A stretch of 64,000 nucleotides of DNA, taken from positions 62,001 to 126,000 of the forward strand of contig CAMYKQ010000011.1 of assembly GCA_947259075.1 (NCBI GenBank). The letters run 5' to 3'. Shown piece after piece: positions 1 through 9,753 of the stretch. The notes beneath the pieces are model-generated. The model was not told the DNA's origin and did not search any database. It worked only from the letters and a program-made list of their open reading frames with translations. This DNA comes from an uncultured Gammaproteobacteria bacterium. Its GTDB lineage: Bacteria > Pseudomonadota > Gammaproteobacteria > DRLM01. Positions within the stretch are counted from its first letter, which is position 1. Each line of letters starts with the position of its first letter. Both the position numbers and the translations under genes were made by a program.

Positions 1-635
1 GTCAGCCCATCGTCGTCTAGATCCAAGTCGGCATCTCCGGCATAGTAAGGATTCAAACCGTGTTTGAGTTCATACCAATCGGGCATGCCGTCATTATCAT
101 CATCGGCATCCCAATCATTTGGCACCCCATCACCGTCGAAATCGGTCTTCCAGCTCACCGTCCCATTCGTGACACTTGCCACCACAGCCTGCGCCGCGGG
201 ATTGCCGACCACCACATTCTGTACCGACAACACCTTCGCCGCCGGCGTTGCGCCCGCCTTCAAGGTGAACGGTAATTCCACTAATGTGCCCTGCGCCACC
301 AAGCCGTTGGTAATACCGGGCGGCGTCAGCACAAACTTCACCCGCCCCGCGGCCGCGTTATGGTTAAACGACAAGGCATGACTACCCAAGGCGCCACCCA
401 GCACGAAGACAGGGTTCAATACCAATTGCGCCGGGTCGTACACCACATCAAACTGCAAACCCGAGACCGCCTGATCCGTCACCAGTGCCACCGGTACCCG
501 CTCATACGTCCCCGGCCACGCCGTCACCGAGCCCAGAACTAAGTTAGGCGCGGCTTGTATCGTAGCGCAACATACAAGACCACATAGCGTGGTAATCGCC
601 CGGAGCAAGGAAGAATTGGATAACGAAAGGCGCAT
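1..635 (-). CDS. Secreted protein with cohesin-like domain followed by thrombospondin type-3 Ca-binding repeats (3' end truncated by window edge)
   Basis: Open frame on the minus strand from ATG at 635 to the window edge, absent from the ORF track because it has no stop. Reads MRLSLSNSSLLRAITTLCGLVCCATIQAAPNLVLGSVTAWPGTYERVPVALVTDQAVSGLQFDVVYDPAQLVL...GTVSWKTDFDGDGVPNDWDADDDNDGMPDWYELKHGLNPYYAGDADLDLDDDGL; signal peptide, cohesin-like beta pattern, DxDxDGxxD repeats. Confidence 0.75.
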   Translation of the reverse strand, partial: MRLSLSNSSLLRAITTLCGLVCCATIQAAPNLVLGSVTAWPGTYERVPVALVTDQAVSGLQFDVVYDPAQLVLNPVFVLGGALGSHALSFNHNAAAGRVKFVLTPPGITNGLVAQGTLVELPFTLKAGATPAAKVLSVQNVVVGNPAAQAVVASVTNGTVSWKTDFDGDGVPNDWDADDDNDGMPDWYELKHGLNPYYAGDADLDLDDDGL

Positions 636-662
636 AAATTTCACCAAGATTAATTGTGACGA

Positions 663-1004
663 TTAGGGCGAACGGACATCTTCTACTACGGGAAAGCCAC
701 TACCACACGCGGCTGTGAATACACCGCTAGATACATGCAATTGAATTGATCGATTTGCCATATATTGAGAAAGAATAAAGGCATAAAGTCTCTTGCTTTT
801 TTCAGGCGATATATATTGCGACTCTGGATCAAGGCAGACCCATCCGCTCCAACCGCATGATGCATTGCTCACCTGCATCATTGATCCATGCCTGGAACCA
901 GCAAGCATGTTTGTGATATTTACATTTCCACAGAAAAACGTCTCTGCCGAAAACGCAGGGAGTGAAATTAGGAACAAACTGAATATCAAGACCAGTCGAC
1001 GCAT
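663..1004 (-). CDS. Small secreted cysteine-containing hypothetical protein
   Basis: ORF with signal peptide MRRLVLIFSLFLISLPAFSAETFFCGNV; four Cys in mature part; internal ATG at 1004 preferred over track start. Confidence 0.6.
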   Translation of the reverse strand: MRRLVLIFSLFLISLPAFSAETFFCGNVNITNMLAGSRHGSMMQVSNASCGWSGWVCLDPESQYISPEKSKRLYAFILSQYMANRSIQLHVSSGVFTAACGSGFPVVEDVRSP

Positions 1005-1233
1005 AATAATTTCCTCTTTAAACGTAAACATGTCAGCAGCACGGAATATATCAGCACGCTGTCTGCCACACCGATAGCACTCATCTCACCCATCTCGCCT
1101 TTCACTTGACATGTACGCCATCGATGACCGGGGCGCCGTTCAAGCCAAGTAGCGTGGACACGCATTTTTGTGCCCACGCGCACACGGATAAATCACTCTC
1201 CGCACGGCCTTCCTCCCACCTTGACCAGAGATC

Positions 1234-1266
1234 GTAGCCCGGATGCAGCGCAGCGGAATCCGGGAA
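1234..1266 (+). repeat. REP-like palindrome (gtagcccggatgcagcgcagcggaatccgggaa)
   Basis: Direct reading: CCCGGAT...AATCCGGG stem with GTAG head, typical of RAYT-associated REPs; lies just downstream of the transposase gene. Confidence 0.7.
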
Positions 1267-1797
1267 TCATTCACCGAAGCCACTGCCGTATTCAATGGCA
1301 CCCGCCCAATCCTCCTGATACACCCCCATGCGCACATAGCGATGAAACGTCGAATGTGGCCAATCGCGCACCCATTGCACCCACCCGTGTTTCACCGGGT
1401 TGTAGTGGATGTAGTTCACGCATCGCGCCAAGTCCGCTTCGTCCCGCACCGTGTGTTCCCAATAACGGCGTTGCCACACATTGTATTCGCCTTTGTCATT
1501 GCGCCGCGCGCGCACTCCCACCTTGACCAGTGCGCGCGTGTAGCGGGATTTGATCCTGCGCCAACGCGCCGGATAGTCATCATCCCCCGGCGGCAATGTC
1601 CACACCGCGTGCAGGTGGTCGGGCATCACCACCATGGCATCGATGCGAAATGGCCGTTCACGCTTCACTTCTCGAAGCGCGACGCGCAAGTCATCGACAT
1701 GCGACACCAACCATGACGACGTTCGGTCCCGCAAGCAGACCGTGAAGAAATACGTTCCACCCATCGCTCGGGTGCGCCGGTAGTCCACCATGTTCAC
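1267..1797 (-). mobile_element. REP-associated tyrosine transposase (RAYT, Y1_Tnp/IS200-like family)
   Basis: MNMVDYRRTRAMGGTYFFTVCLRDR...AMVVMPDHLHAVWTLPPGDDDYPARWRRIKSRYTRAL...YNVWQRRYWEHTVRDEADLARCVNYIHYNPVKHGW: HUH-type HxH motif (DHLH) and RYWEH/YIHYNPVKHG motifs. Confidence 0.9.
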
Positions 1798-1842
1798 TGC
1801 CCCTGTTCAAAGCCCCTACGCTTGCTGGGTCACATCAACCTA

Positions 1843-1851
1843 CCGGGCTAC
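1843..1851 (-). repeat. Second REP-like core (GTAGCCCGG on minus strand), inverted relative to 1234-1266
   Basis: ccgggctac on plus strand upstream of the RAYT; overlaps the TAG stop of the 89-aa gene. Confidence 0.4.
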
Positions 1852-2117
1852 TCGTAAATTTTCGCCGCATAAAGAATTCTCGCAAACATATCCCAGGTTG
1901 GGTCTTCTGGAAATGCTTTACCAGTATTCTTATACGCATACTGCATTGACCCAACCCAAGCTGACATAGCTTGCAAGAAGGACAACAAATCAGCATTCTC
2001 CCACTCACTTACATTATTCTCATAATCTGCAATGAGAGAATCAATAAATACGACAAGATCCTCTTTTGTTCTAATTGTCTCTAATTGCTCATGTAGGCCT
2101 GGTAGATTGTCTGTCAT
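1848..2117 (-). CDS. Small acidic candidate immunity protein (DUF7660-like by appearance)
   Basis: 89 aa, acidic, start overlaps the stop of the RHS toxin gene by 4 nt (2114-2117); position typical of an RHS immunity gene. Confidence 0.6.
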   Translation of the reverse strand: MTDNLPGLHEQLETIRTKEDLVVFIDSLIADYENNVSEWENADLLSFLQAMSAWVGSMQYAYKNTGKAFPEDPTWDMFARILYAAKIYE

Positions 2118-5100
2118 TCTAGGCTCCCTCGAATACCAATAATTGTTCCATCGTTGCGCGTACTGAACTTCGATCCCAATTCTTTTGACAATTCAGCTTC
2201 AGTTGCAGGCCTCGTATTTACTTTTACCCCTGCCAGGTCATGCGCAAGAAGGCGTCTATTATCCAATGTATATGTCTTTCCATCACGCACAAAAGTGCGT
2301 ATAGGCTTTACGTCAGCTGGATTTAGAACTCCAGACTTTAGGTCATTAATCATTCTGCTTATTGGAACTCCATCACTGAATGATGCCTTGCCATTTACAA
2401 CTTTACCCGCAGTATCCTGAGTAAACCGAATGGTATTCGTATCTGCTAGCCCCTTTGTAACAGCTCCCGCCGCATCATCCCCAAACCGCCTCAACACACC
2501 CACTCCACCACCGATTAAAGCACCGGTGGTTTTCAGTGGCGGCGGCATGAACCAATCCGCCACATTTTGCAGGCCAGGTTCACGCGACGGCGCTTCCGCC
2601 TGGTAAATATAGGCTGTTCCATGGCAGGCATTAGCGCGCCCGCCACAGCCTGATTGCGATTCTATGCCAGCGGCCATGAAGGCGGCGCGTTCATTAGCGG
2701 GCATATGGGCATCGAAACTAATCTTGTTTACTGAACCGCAGCCCAAACCCACACAGTTGGCCCACTGCGCGGCAAACACATCTTGTCCATAGGCAGTTGC
2801 AGAATTAGTGAAGCCGCCTGGTATGCCGATGGTGGAACCATCGATGAAATCGTATTGACCCAAGCTGGCATCGTAGACTGCATAGGGTTTGCCTGTGTAA
2901 CCATCATTAAAAAATGTGAGATTCCCCGAGGTGCCGATAAACTCATGCCCGCTCGGATCCGTATACCTAAACGGATTATTCATCACATAGCTGTACGGGT
3001 TGATGCTCTGCGGCTGGAACACGTCAGGTATCAGGGTGTCCGCTTGCAGGAAGCGGCCCAGCCAGGGGTCGTACAGGCGGGCGTTCATGTTGACGAGGCC
3101 CGTCACGGTGTCGGTTTCGTGGCCGGTGTAGCCGCGCGTGGTTTTGCTGAAGGCGGCGCTGGGTGCGCCGTCTTGCCAGGTGTCTTTGCGCGCCTGGCCG
3201 AAGGCGTCGAAGCTAAGGTTGTTGACCGGGGTCTTGGCGGCGTTGGTGACGGTTTCGACGGAGCCGAGCATATCGGTGTGGATGTAGTACACGGTGGCGG
3301 TGGTGCCGGTTTTGTTGAGCTGGGCGACGAGACGGTCACCGGCGCTGATGTAGAAACGCTCTTCGACGGCGCCGCCGCGGTCGATGCGCTCGTAGAGTTT
3401 GCCGAGGTAGGTGGTTGTTTCGCTGACGGCGCCGGTGCTGATGGTTTTTATTTCTTTGCTGACGCGGCTGTAGTCCGGACCGTAGGCGTAGGTTTCGCGC
3501 TGGCCATTGTAGTCCACGGTGAGAGGCATGTTGAAGGCGGTGTAGGCGATGCTTCGGCCGCCGCCGCTTTCCATGTTGCCGTTGTTGTCGTAGGTGTAGC
3601 TGTAGCTGGCGCTGCCCGTGGCGCTTTGATTGAGCAAGCGGTTGTTGAGGCAGAGCACGTCGAGGATGTTGACGGCGCTGTTGTTGTCGCAGTCGGGCTT
3701 ACCGCTGGCGGTTTGCGCGCCGAGGATGTGCTGCACCAGCAGATTGCCGTCGGCGCTGCTCAAGCTGCCGTTGCCGTCGGCATCGCCGCTGAGGTCGGCG
3801 CTGCCGGGCGTGACCTGGGTGACGGCATGGGGCCGCGCGCCGTAGCTGTAATGGCCGACGCCGGATTTGAAGCTGAGGTTGCCGAGGGCGTCATAGTCGA
3901 AATTCTTGATGCCACCGGTGTTGGTACTGACGCGCTTCAAACGGTTCAGGGCGTCGTAATAGAAGGTTTCGGTGACGCTGATGCCGGGCAGCTTGTTGCT
4001 GCGGCTCTGCAGATTGCCGAGGTTGTAATAGCTGTAGCTGAGGTTTTGCACGCTGCCGCTGACGATGCCGGTCAAGGCGCCGGTAGCGGGGTTGTAGCTG
4101 CGCGTGCCGTTGATGCCGTTGCCCCAGCTTTCGGCCACGGGCAGGCCGTCGGCGTTGTACTCGCTCGCTTTCCAGTAGAGCGCGGCGGTGGCGGCGTCGA
4201 CGATGTCGTTGAGCGCGCCGTTGGGGTGATAGCCGTATTTCACTTTGAGCGCGGCGGCGGGATAGCTGATGAATTGCACGCGGCCGAGGTCATCGTAATC
4301 GGTGATGGCGCTGTAGACCGTGCTGTTGAGCGTGAGGCTGGCGCTGCGCGTTTGGCCGGTGACGGGGTCGTAGGCATAGCTCTGGGTGATGCCGTTGCGC
4401 GTGCTGTTGTCCAAACGGCCCTGACCGGCGGCCGGGGTGTCGTATGTCCAGGTGTTGGTGACGCCGCCCTGTTCCGTGCGGCTGGTGCTGCGGCCGCGCA
4501 GGTCGTAGCTCAGGCTGGTGATTTGGTCCTTGGCGTCCTTCTGCCATTTCAATTCGCCGAAGGCGTTGTAGCGGAATTGCCAGGTGCCGAGGTCGGGATC
4601 GGTGAGCGTGGTTTTGTTGCCGAAGATGTCGTAGCCGTTGCTGATGATATTGCCCTTGGCGTCGGTGACGGACTTCAGCATGCCGAAGGCGCCGTAGGCA
4701 TACGCGGTGCTGTAGCCCAGGGCGTCGATGACTTTGGTGATATCGCCTTGGCTGTTTTTCACCGTGGTGGTGGAACGTGAGTTGTCGCCGCTGGCGGCGA
4801 GGGTGACGGTGCTGATGAGGCCCTGGTAGTTCGTGGTGCTGGTCGCGCCGTTGGGCTGGGTGACTTGATAGGGTCGCTGCGCAAGGTCATAGCTGGTGGC
4901 CATCCACTGCGGTGCGGCGGTGGCGTAGTACGGCCGCGACAGCCGCCACGGCTTGCCCGCGCTGTTGTATTGGGTGTCGGTGTACACGGCATTTGACGCT
5001 GCGTCTTTGGATATCACGCGCAGTTCGCGGCCCAGGGCGTCATACTGCGCCGTTACCGAGGACAGCGTGGTGCTCACGCCGCTCTGGGTGGAGGTGGCGC

Positions 5101-8100
5101 AATAACTCAAGCCCGTCAGCGCCGGACAGCCCGTGGCGCCCGCGGCGCTGAGGCTCGTAGACGTGGTCACGGGCCTGGCGCTGCCGCTGTAGCCCTGCTC
5201 GCTCACTTTTCTGCCGAAGCCGTCGTAGCCCCAGGCGGTGGTGATGCCGGCCGGATCGGTGTGTGCCGTTTGCGCGCCGTAGCGCGGGTCGTAGGTGAGT
5301 GTTTCGCTGTGATTGCTGGCGCCGGAGACCGCCGTGGTCGTGGTCACGCTCAGGCTGTTGGCCGTGGCATTCTCGGCTCCATAGGCGTAATTCACCTGGC
5401 GGGTGACGCTGGGATTGGCGGCGACGGCACCGGAGGCGTTATAGCTCGGGTCCGCGCCCGCCGTCGATAGCGAGGCGAGGCGTCCGTTGGCGTCATAGGT
5501 ATAACTCGCCGTCAACTTCAGCTCGGTATTGGCGTCGCCGGTGTTGGGTTGCGTCACCGTGGTTTGCAGCAAGCCGTCCGCATCATAACTGTCACGGCTG
5601 ACGCGGCTGCGGGTTTCCGCCGCCGGGCCGGGCGCGGTGTGCGCCACCGTGGTCTCGCGCTGGCTGACTTGGCCGAGATGCAAGGTGGACGGCGCGACCG
5701 CGTAACTGCTGGCATAGGTGGTGATCAGGGTATGGCCGTCGCTGTGCGCGACCTGCACCTTTTCGGGATGGCCGTATTGGTCGTAAGGCGTGGCATCGTA
5801 ATTCCCCGCCACCGGGTTGTTCAAATACGAGCTTGTGCTGGTGAGCACGGTGGAATAATTGGTGTTGGGTTCGTAACTGGTTTGCACGCTGCCGGTTTGG
5901 TGAACGAAATGCACCTTGCCCGCGGTGTTGACGCCGGTGTCGGCGCGGTTAGCCCAGGTATAGGTAGTTTTCGACAAAAACTTGCCTGCGGCGGCGCTGG
6001 TATGGCGCACGGTCTGTTGTGAGGGACGGCCGGCGTAGGGAAAGGCTTGGTTGAAATTGGTGGCCGTTTCCAAGGCAGCGTTAGTGTCGGTGCGCGTCAT
6101 CGAGGCGAAGCCCAGCCAGCCGCGGCTCAGGTCCACTCGGGCATCGCTGTATTTATAACTGTAGTCATAACTGAAACCCGGCGCGGACACCGTCGACGAG
6201 CTCACCACAGACTGCGGCGTGCTCAGCTTGCGCAGGGGATACGCATCCACTCCGGCGGATCGGGTGTAGGCGCTAGAATTCGACAAGGGCTGATACGTTA
6301 TAGAAGTAAGCAGATTGTTGCCATCGGTGATCGACGCCAGCAAACCGGGTGGTTTTCTGCCGGATATCTTGGGCGTGCCAGTGGTGCCGCTCATGGTGAA
6401 TATATCGACCATGCCATCGCCGTTCATGTCGGCGAGTTGACTGTGGGCGCGGAAGCCTTTAGCCACATTAATAGCCACCCCCAGAGGGTATGGCTCATTT
6501 GTCTCTGGATTAACTTTAAAACTACCGTCACCGTTGCCGTAGGCAACTTTTAACGCGCCAGCGACATCGGCGCTGATGATGTCGATGTAATTATCGCTGT
6601 CTACATCTGCAAACTGGCTAATACCAGAAAGACCTTTATGAGTGTCACCCCCTTCAAGGGCCGTATCGCATACTCTTATTTGATAGTTATCAGAAACCGG
6701 GAAACCGGAATTGGAAATTAAAGAAGGATCCCTGACTCTTAGTTGGTTACTTATACTACAGGTGTAGTACGAAGTACCGATAGTGACATCATTAACAAAA
6801 TTTATTGCATTAATATTTGACGAGGGAATTTCAAGTCCGGCTTGATTGATAATGACCGCTGTTGACACTGCACTACCGAATGAACCATCTCCCTTATTGA
6901 GATGTATTGTTACACTTGGTTGAAACTGAACCCTATAGGAAAATCCGAGATAGACACTGCATGGTGCATAGCTTTTATCATTCTCGTGACCACATATCTG
7001 CGACGTATCGGGCTTTTCAGTAGCCGGCAGACTTTGTGAGGACGCCTGCACGTCTCTTTTAGCCACCAAGACATCAAGTTTTTTTACTTTAACGGGAGTC
7101 CCAGACTGATCAAGCACAGGTCGGCTTTTAACGATATCAGGTAATCCATCTCCATTTACATCCACCAATTGGTTATAAAAATTAAAGTAGCCACCATATT
7201 TGGCATTTGAGAAAATTATTGGTGTCACTACGTTATTTTGATCAGCGGCCAAGGTACTGAAGGCAAGCTTTCCACCCGGCACTATGGTATTCGCCATTGA
7301 TCTAGCAAACAGAATACTTACATTTCTCGCATTACCTGGGTCCGCACCGTTATTTGGGATTAAAACCTTAAAAAGGTCGATCAAGCCATCCCCATTCATG
7401 TCAGCTAGCTGATTATTCTGGCGAAAACCATGAGAATTGTTGGAAATGGCCAGTCCGTTGATCCAGCATGAAGGATCAGCATCCATACACGTTTCGAGCT
7501 TATAGGTGCCCGCTTGCCAATAGCCATAGTTAACCGTAAATTTTTGAGTATTCGGCAGTACCCTGAAAATATCGGCCAGCCCATCCGCGTTCATATCGAT
7601 GAGCTGGTTCCAAAACCGGAACCCTTGCGCACCATAGGTAACGGCGCTGCTTAGGGTAATAGGCGTGGTGCTGAACCCGCCTGATCCGTTGGTATCACCC
7701 AGATACACCCGCGCATCGGCCAGCGTGCCGCTGGCAGGCGGCATGACGCGGAAAATATCCATGATGCCGTCGCCGTTCATGTCGGCGAGCTCATTCCATT
7801 GGTTGAAGCCGCTGCCCGGGGTCGTCTCGTTGGTGATGACACCCGTGGTGGCGACATCGCCGCCAAAACCGCCGCCCGGCAGGCCTAAATTGACGGCGAC
7901 TCTGCCGCTCGCGGCATCGGTCACCTTGAACACGTCCATCAAGCCGTCGCCATTGACGTCGGCAAGCTGGTTCCATTGATTCAACTCCGTGCCGCCGGTC
8001 AGATTTACGCCGCCGCCATTGGTGTAGCCCGCCGTTCCGGCGCTGGCATGGGCAAAAACGAGTTTATTGGTGTAACAGGTGTTGTCAGCGCCGCACTCTT

Positions 8101-8992
8101 GCACCGATTGCAGCAGGCTGCGGGACGCGGCGGTCGCGTCCGCCGTATAAGCAAGGGTGTAGCTACGCACCGTGTTCGCGCCGAACTTCGCTGTGATGGT
8201 CTTCAGCCGTTTGGTACTGACGATTTTCGCGCCGCTGACATATTTGGTGCTGGTGTCCGCGCGTGCGCTAGCGTCCATGCCGAACACAACGGAGCGTGCC
8301 GCCGTGCCGGTGACACCGCCGTATTGAATCGTGGAGGGGTAATATTCGCTGTCGTCGGCCGTGGTGCCGTAGCTGACGCTAAGATAATTGCCTTTGCGGT
8401 CCTCTTCCCGATTCAGCGCCCAGATCAAAGTACCCTTGCCTTGCGGATTCACATTCGCATCCGCCGTGGCGCCGAAGCTCAATAGCCGCCCGTCCTGGGT
8501 CCATATTTTGAAAAAGCTGGGATTGGTGGCGCTGGTATAGGCGCGCACGCGCGCGAAGCTTTCCAGCTCGGTGCGGAATTCCCAATAGGCGCCGAAGGCG
8601 TCCGTGCCGGTTTCTTGGCTGCCGCCGCTGGTCTTGGCGATGAGCCGTTGACCGTTCCAGCAAAATTGGCTGCCACTGAAATTGATGCCGGAGCGCGCGC
8701 CATCGACCGCGATGCTCGCGGGACAACGGTTCACCGTCGACAAGCCGCTCAGCGACCAACCCACCCCCAACAAGCCATTGCCCTGCTGGCTGTTGTAGAC
8801 CAGCGCCAGTTTCGGTTCGATGCCATTCACCCCGGGCGGCACTTGTATCGGCACCGTGTAGGTGGCCGCGCCATTGGCGTTGACTTCGAATTGACCGGCG
8901 CTAGCGCCGACAGGGCTGGTTGCGGCCTGCAATGAGGGCGCCAGTGAACCCACGAGAAAAACGCTCGCGATGAGATATGTGGCTGTACGCAT
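2114..8992 (-). CDS. SpvB/TcB-like, FG-GAP and RHS-repeat polymorphic toxin with dockerin-like insertion and ParB-like C-terminal toxin domain
   Basis: 2292 aa; SpvB-like N-terminus (PVGASAGQFEVNANGAATYTVPIQVPPGVNGIEPKLALVYNSQQGNGLLGVGWSLSGLS), seven (N/S)Q/E-L/F-x-D-x-N/D-x-D repeats, many RHS YD repeats, RHS core end (YDPWLGRFLQADTLIP...NPYSYVMNNPFRYTDPSGHEF), C-terminal ..DNRRLLAHDLAGV.. region. Confidence 0.93.
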   Translation of the reverse strand: MRTATYLIASVFLVGSLAPSLQAATSPVGASAGQFEVNANGAATYTVPIQVPPGVNGIEPKLALVYNSQQGNGLLGVGWSLSGLSTVNRCPASIAVDGARSGINFSGSQFCWNGQRLIAKTSGGSQETGTDAFGAYWEFRTELESFARVRAYTSATNPSFFKIWTQDGRLLSFGATADANVNPQGKGTLIWALNREEDRKGNYLSVSYGTTADDSEYYPSTIQYGGVTGTAARSVVFGMDASARADTSTKYVSGAKIVSTKRLKTITAKFGANTVRSYTLAYTADATAASRSLLQSVQECGADNTCYTNKLVFAHASAGTAGYTNGGGVNLTGGTELNQWNQLADVNGDGLMDVFKVTDAASGRVAVNLGLPGGGFGGDVATTGVITNETTPGSGFNQWNELADMNGDGIMDIFRVMPPASGTLADARVYLGDTNGSGGFSTTPITLSSAVTYGAQGFRFWNQLIDMNADGLADIFRVLPNTQKFTVNYGYWQAGTYKLETCMDADPSCWINGLAISNNSHGFRQNNQLADMNGDGLIDLFKVLIPNNGADPGNARNVSILFARSMANTIVPGGKLAFSTLAADQNNVVTPIIFSNAKYGGYFNFYNQLVDVNGDGLPDIVKSRPVLDQSGTPVKVKKLDVLVAKRDVQASSQSLPATEKPDTSQICGHENDKSYAPCSVYLGFSYRVQFQPSVTIHLNKGDGSFGSAVSTAVIINQAGLEIPSSNINAINFVNDVTIGTSYYTCSISNQLRVRDPSLISNSGFPVSDNYQIRVCDTALEGGDTHKGLSGISQFADVDSDNYIDIISADVAGALKVAYGNGDGSFKVNPETNEPYPLGVAINVAKGFRAHSQLADMNGDGMVDIFTMSGTTGTPKISGRKPPGLLASITDGNNLLTSITYQPLSNSSAYTRSAGVDAYPLRKLSTPQSVVSSSTVSAPGFSYDYSYKYSDARVDLSRGWLGFASMTRTDTNAALETATNFNQAFPYAGRPSQQTVRHTSAAAGKFLSKTTYTWANRADTGVNTAGKVHFVHQTGSVQTSYEPNTNYSTVLTSTSSYLNNPVAGNYDATPYDQYGHPEKVQVAHSDGHTLITTYASSYAVAPSTLHLGQVSQRETTVAHTAPGPAAETRSRVSRDSYDADGLLQTTVTQPNTGDANTELKLTASYTYDANGRLASLSTAGADPSYNASGAVAANPSVTRQVNYAYGAENATANSLSVTTTTAVSGASNHSETLTYDPRYGAQTAHTDPAGITTAWGYDGFGRKVSEQGYSGSARPVTTSTSLSAAGATGCPALTGLSYCATSTQSGVSTTLSSVTAQYDALGRELRVISKDAASNAVYTDTQYNSAGKPWRLSRPYYATAAPQWMATSYDLAQRPYQVTQPNGATSTTNYQGLISTVTLAASGDNSRSTTTVKNSQGDITKVIDALGYSTAYAYGAFGMLKSVTDAKGNIISNGYDIFGNKTTLTDPDLGTWQFRYNAFGELKWQKDAKDQITSLSYDLRGRSTSRTEQGGVTNTWTYDTPAAGQGRLDNSTRNGITQSYAYDPVTGQTRSASLTLNSTVYSAITDYDDLGRVQFISYPAAALKVKYGYHPNGALNDIVDAATAALYWKASEYNADGLPVAESWGNGINGTRSYNPATGALTGIVSGSVQNLSYSYYNLGNLQSRSNKLPGISVTETFYYDALNRLKRVSTNTGGIKNFDYDALGNLSFKSGVGHYSYGARPHAVTQVTPGSADLSGDADGNGSLSSADGNLLVQHILGAQTASGKPDCDNNSAVNILDVLCLNNRLLNQSATGSASYSYTYDNNGNMESGGGRSIAYTAFNMPLTVDYNGQRETYAYGPDYSRVSKEIKTISTGAVSETTTYLGKLYERIDRGGAVEERFYISAGDRLVAQLNKTGTTATVYYIHTDMLGSVETVTNAAKTPVNNLSFDAFGQARKDTWQDGAPSAAFSKTTRGYTGHETDTVTGLVNMNARLYDPWLGRFLQADTLIPDVFQPQSINPYSYVMNNPFRYTDPSGHEFIGTSGNLTFFNDGYTGKPYAVYDASLGQYDFIDGSTIGIPGGFTNSATAYGQDVFAAQWANCVGLGCGSVNKISFDAHMPANERAAFMAAGIESQSGCGGRANACHGTAYIYQAEAPSREPGLQNVADWFMPPPLKTTGALIGGGVGVLRRFGDDAAGAVTKGLADTNTIRFTQDTAGKVVNGKASFSDGVPISRMINDLKSGVLNPADVKPIRTFVRDGKTYTLDNRRLLAHDLAGVKVNTRPATEAELSKELGSKFSTRNDGTIIGIRGSLE
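3627..3806 (-). other. Dockerin-like Ca-binding segment inside the RHS protein
   Basis: GSADLSGDADGNGSLSSADGNLLVQHILGAQTASGKPDCDNNSAVNILDVLCLNNRLLNQSATG: two D-x-(D/N)-x-(N/S)-x-x-(V/L)-x-x-x-D motifs with following helices, between RHS landmarks PHAVTQV and YSYTYDNNGNM. Confidence 0.75.
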
Positions 8993-9439
8993 GGACTCCC
9001 TATCCTCAGTGCAATGAGATCAAAAATTATTTTTCTACATCACCGGTCCGGCGGACCGCACTGCGAGCTGTTTTTTTATTCAACGTCTCGATGCCGGAGG
9101 CCGGCGCAGGACGTATTTAGAATTATGCTTGGCGCCCGCCTTCGAACGGACGGTAGCGACAAGAGGGGCTGGAACGGCAGAAACCCGTGGCAGGCATCGT
9201 AACCTGGAGCGCGGGTGGTGTGAAGTTTTTTGCATCGCCTTGGTTAAAGAGGGCCGCGACGCGTAGCATGACCGCCTCTTTTCCTTCCAGGAGGACGGAT
9301 CACTTATGCTGGCATGCAGATTCGGGTGATAGCTTGAAGCCGGATACCGAAGCGAGTGCGCAGAGCCTGTCATCAATAGTGGATTTCGGCGCCGGAGTGT
9401 TTTATTGTTAACGGCATGCCGCCAGCCTTGAGGTGTTCC

Positions 9440-9736
9440 ATGCTAAATATCAATCACTTCCGCCATATCAGCCTGCTTGAAGGCCTGTCGTTCCTCGCCT
9501 TGCTCTTCGTCGCCATGCCGGCGAAATACCTTTTTGGGTTTCCGGAGGCGGTTTCGGTGATCGGCTGGGCCCACGGACTGCTCTTTATGACGTATATATT
9601 CATGGCCAGCGTACTGGCCGCACGCCTGGGCTGGACGGAACGCTACACGCTGCTGGTGTTCGCCGCTAGCATCGTGCCCTTCGCCTGTTTTTTTCTGAAC
9701 CCCTCGCTGCGGCGTCAAGTCGAGGCCGACGCCTAA
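9440..9736 (+). CDS. DUF3817 family membrane protein
   Basis: MLNINHFRHISLLEGLSFLALLFVAMPAKYLFGFPEAVSVIGWAHGLLFMTYIFMASVLAARLGWT; three predicted TM segments; ATG at 9440. Confidence 0.8.
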   Translation: MLNINHFRHISLLEGLSFLALLFVAMPAKYLFGFPEAVSVIGWAHGLLFMTYIFMASVLAARLGWTERYTLLVFAASIVPFACFFLNPSLRRQVEADA

Positions 9737-9753
9737 GCGCAAAACGATACAGC

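Noticed and set aside
2783-4780. 665-aa plus-strand ORF antisense to the RHS gene
   Set aside because: Low-complexity Ala/Val/Gly-rich shadow frame of a GC-rich coding sequence; the minus strand has a clear RHS protein.
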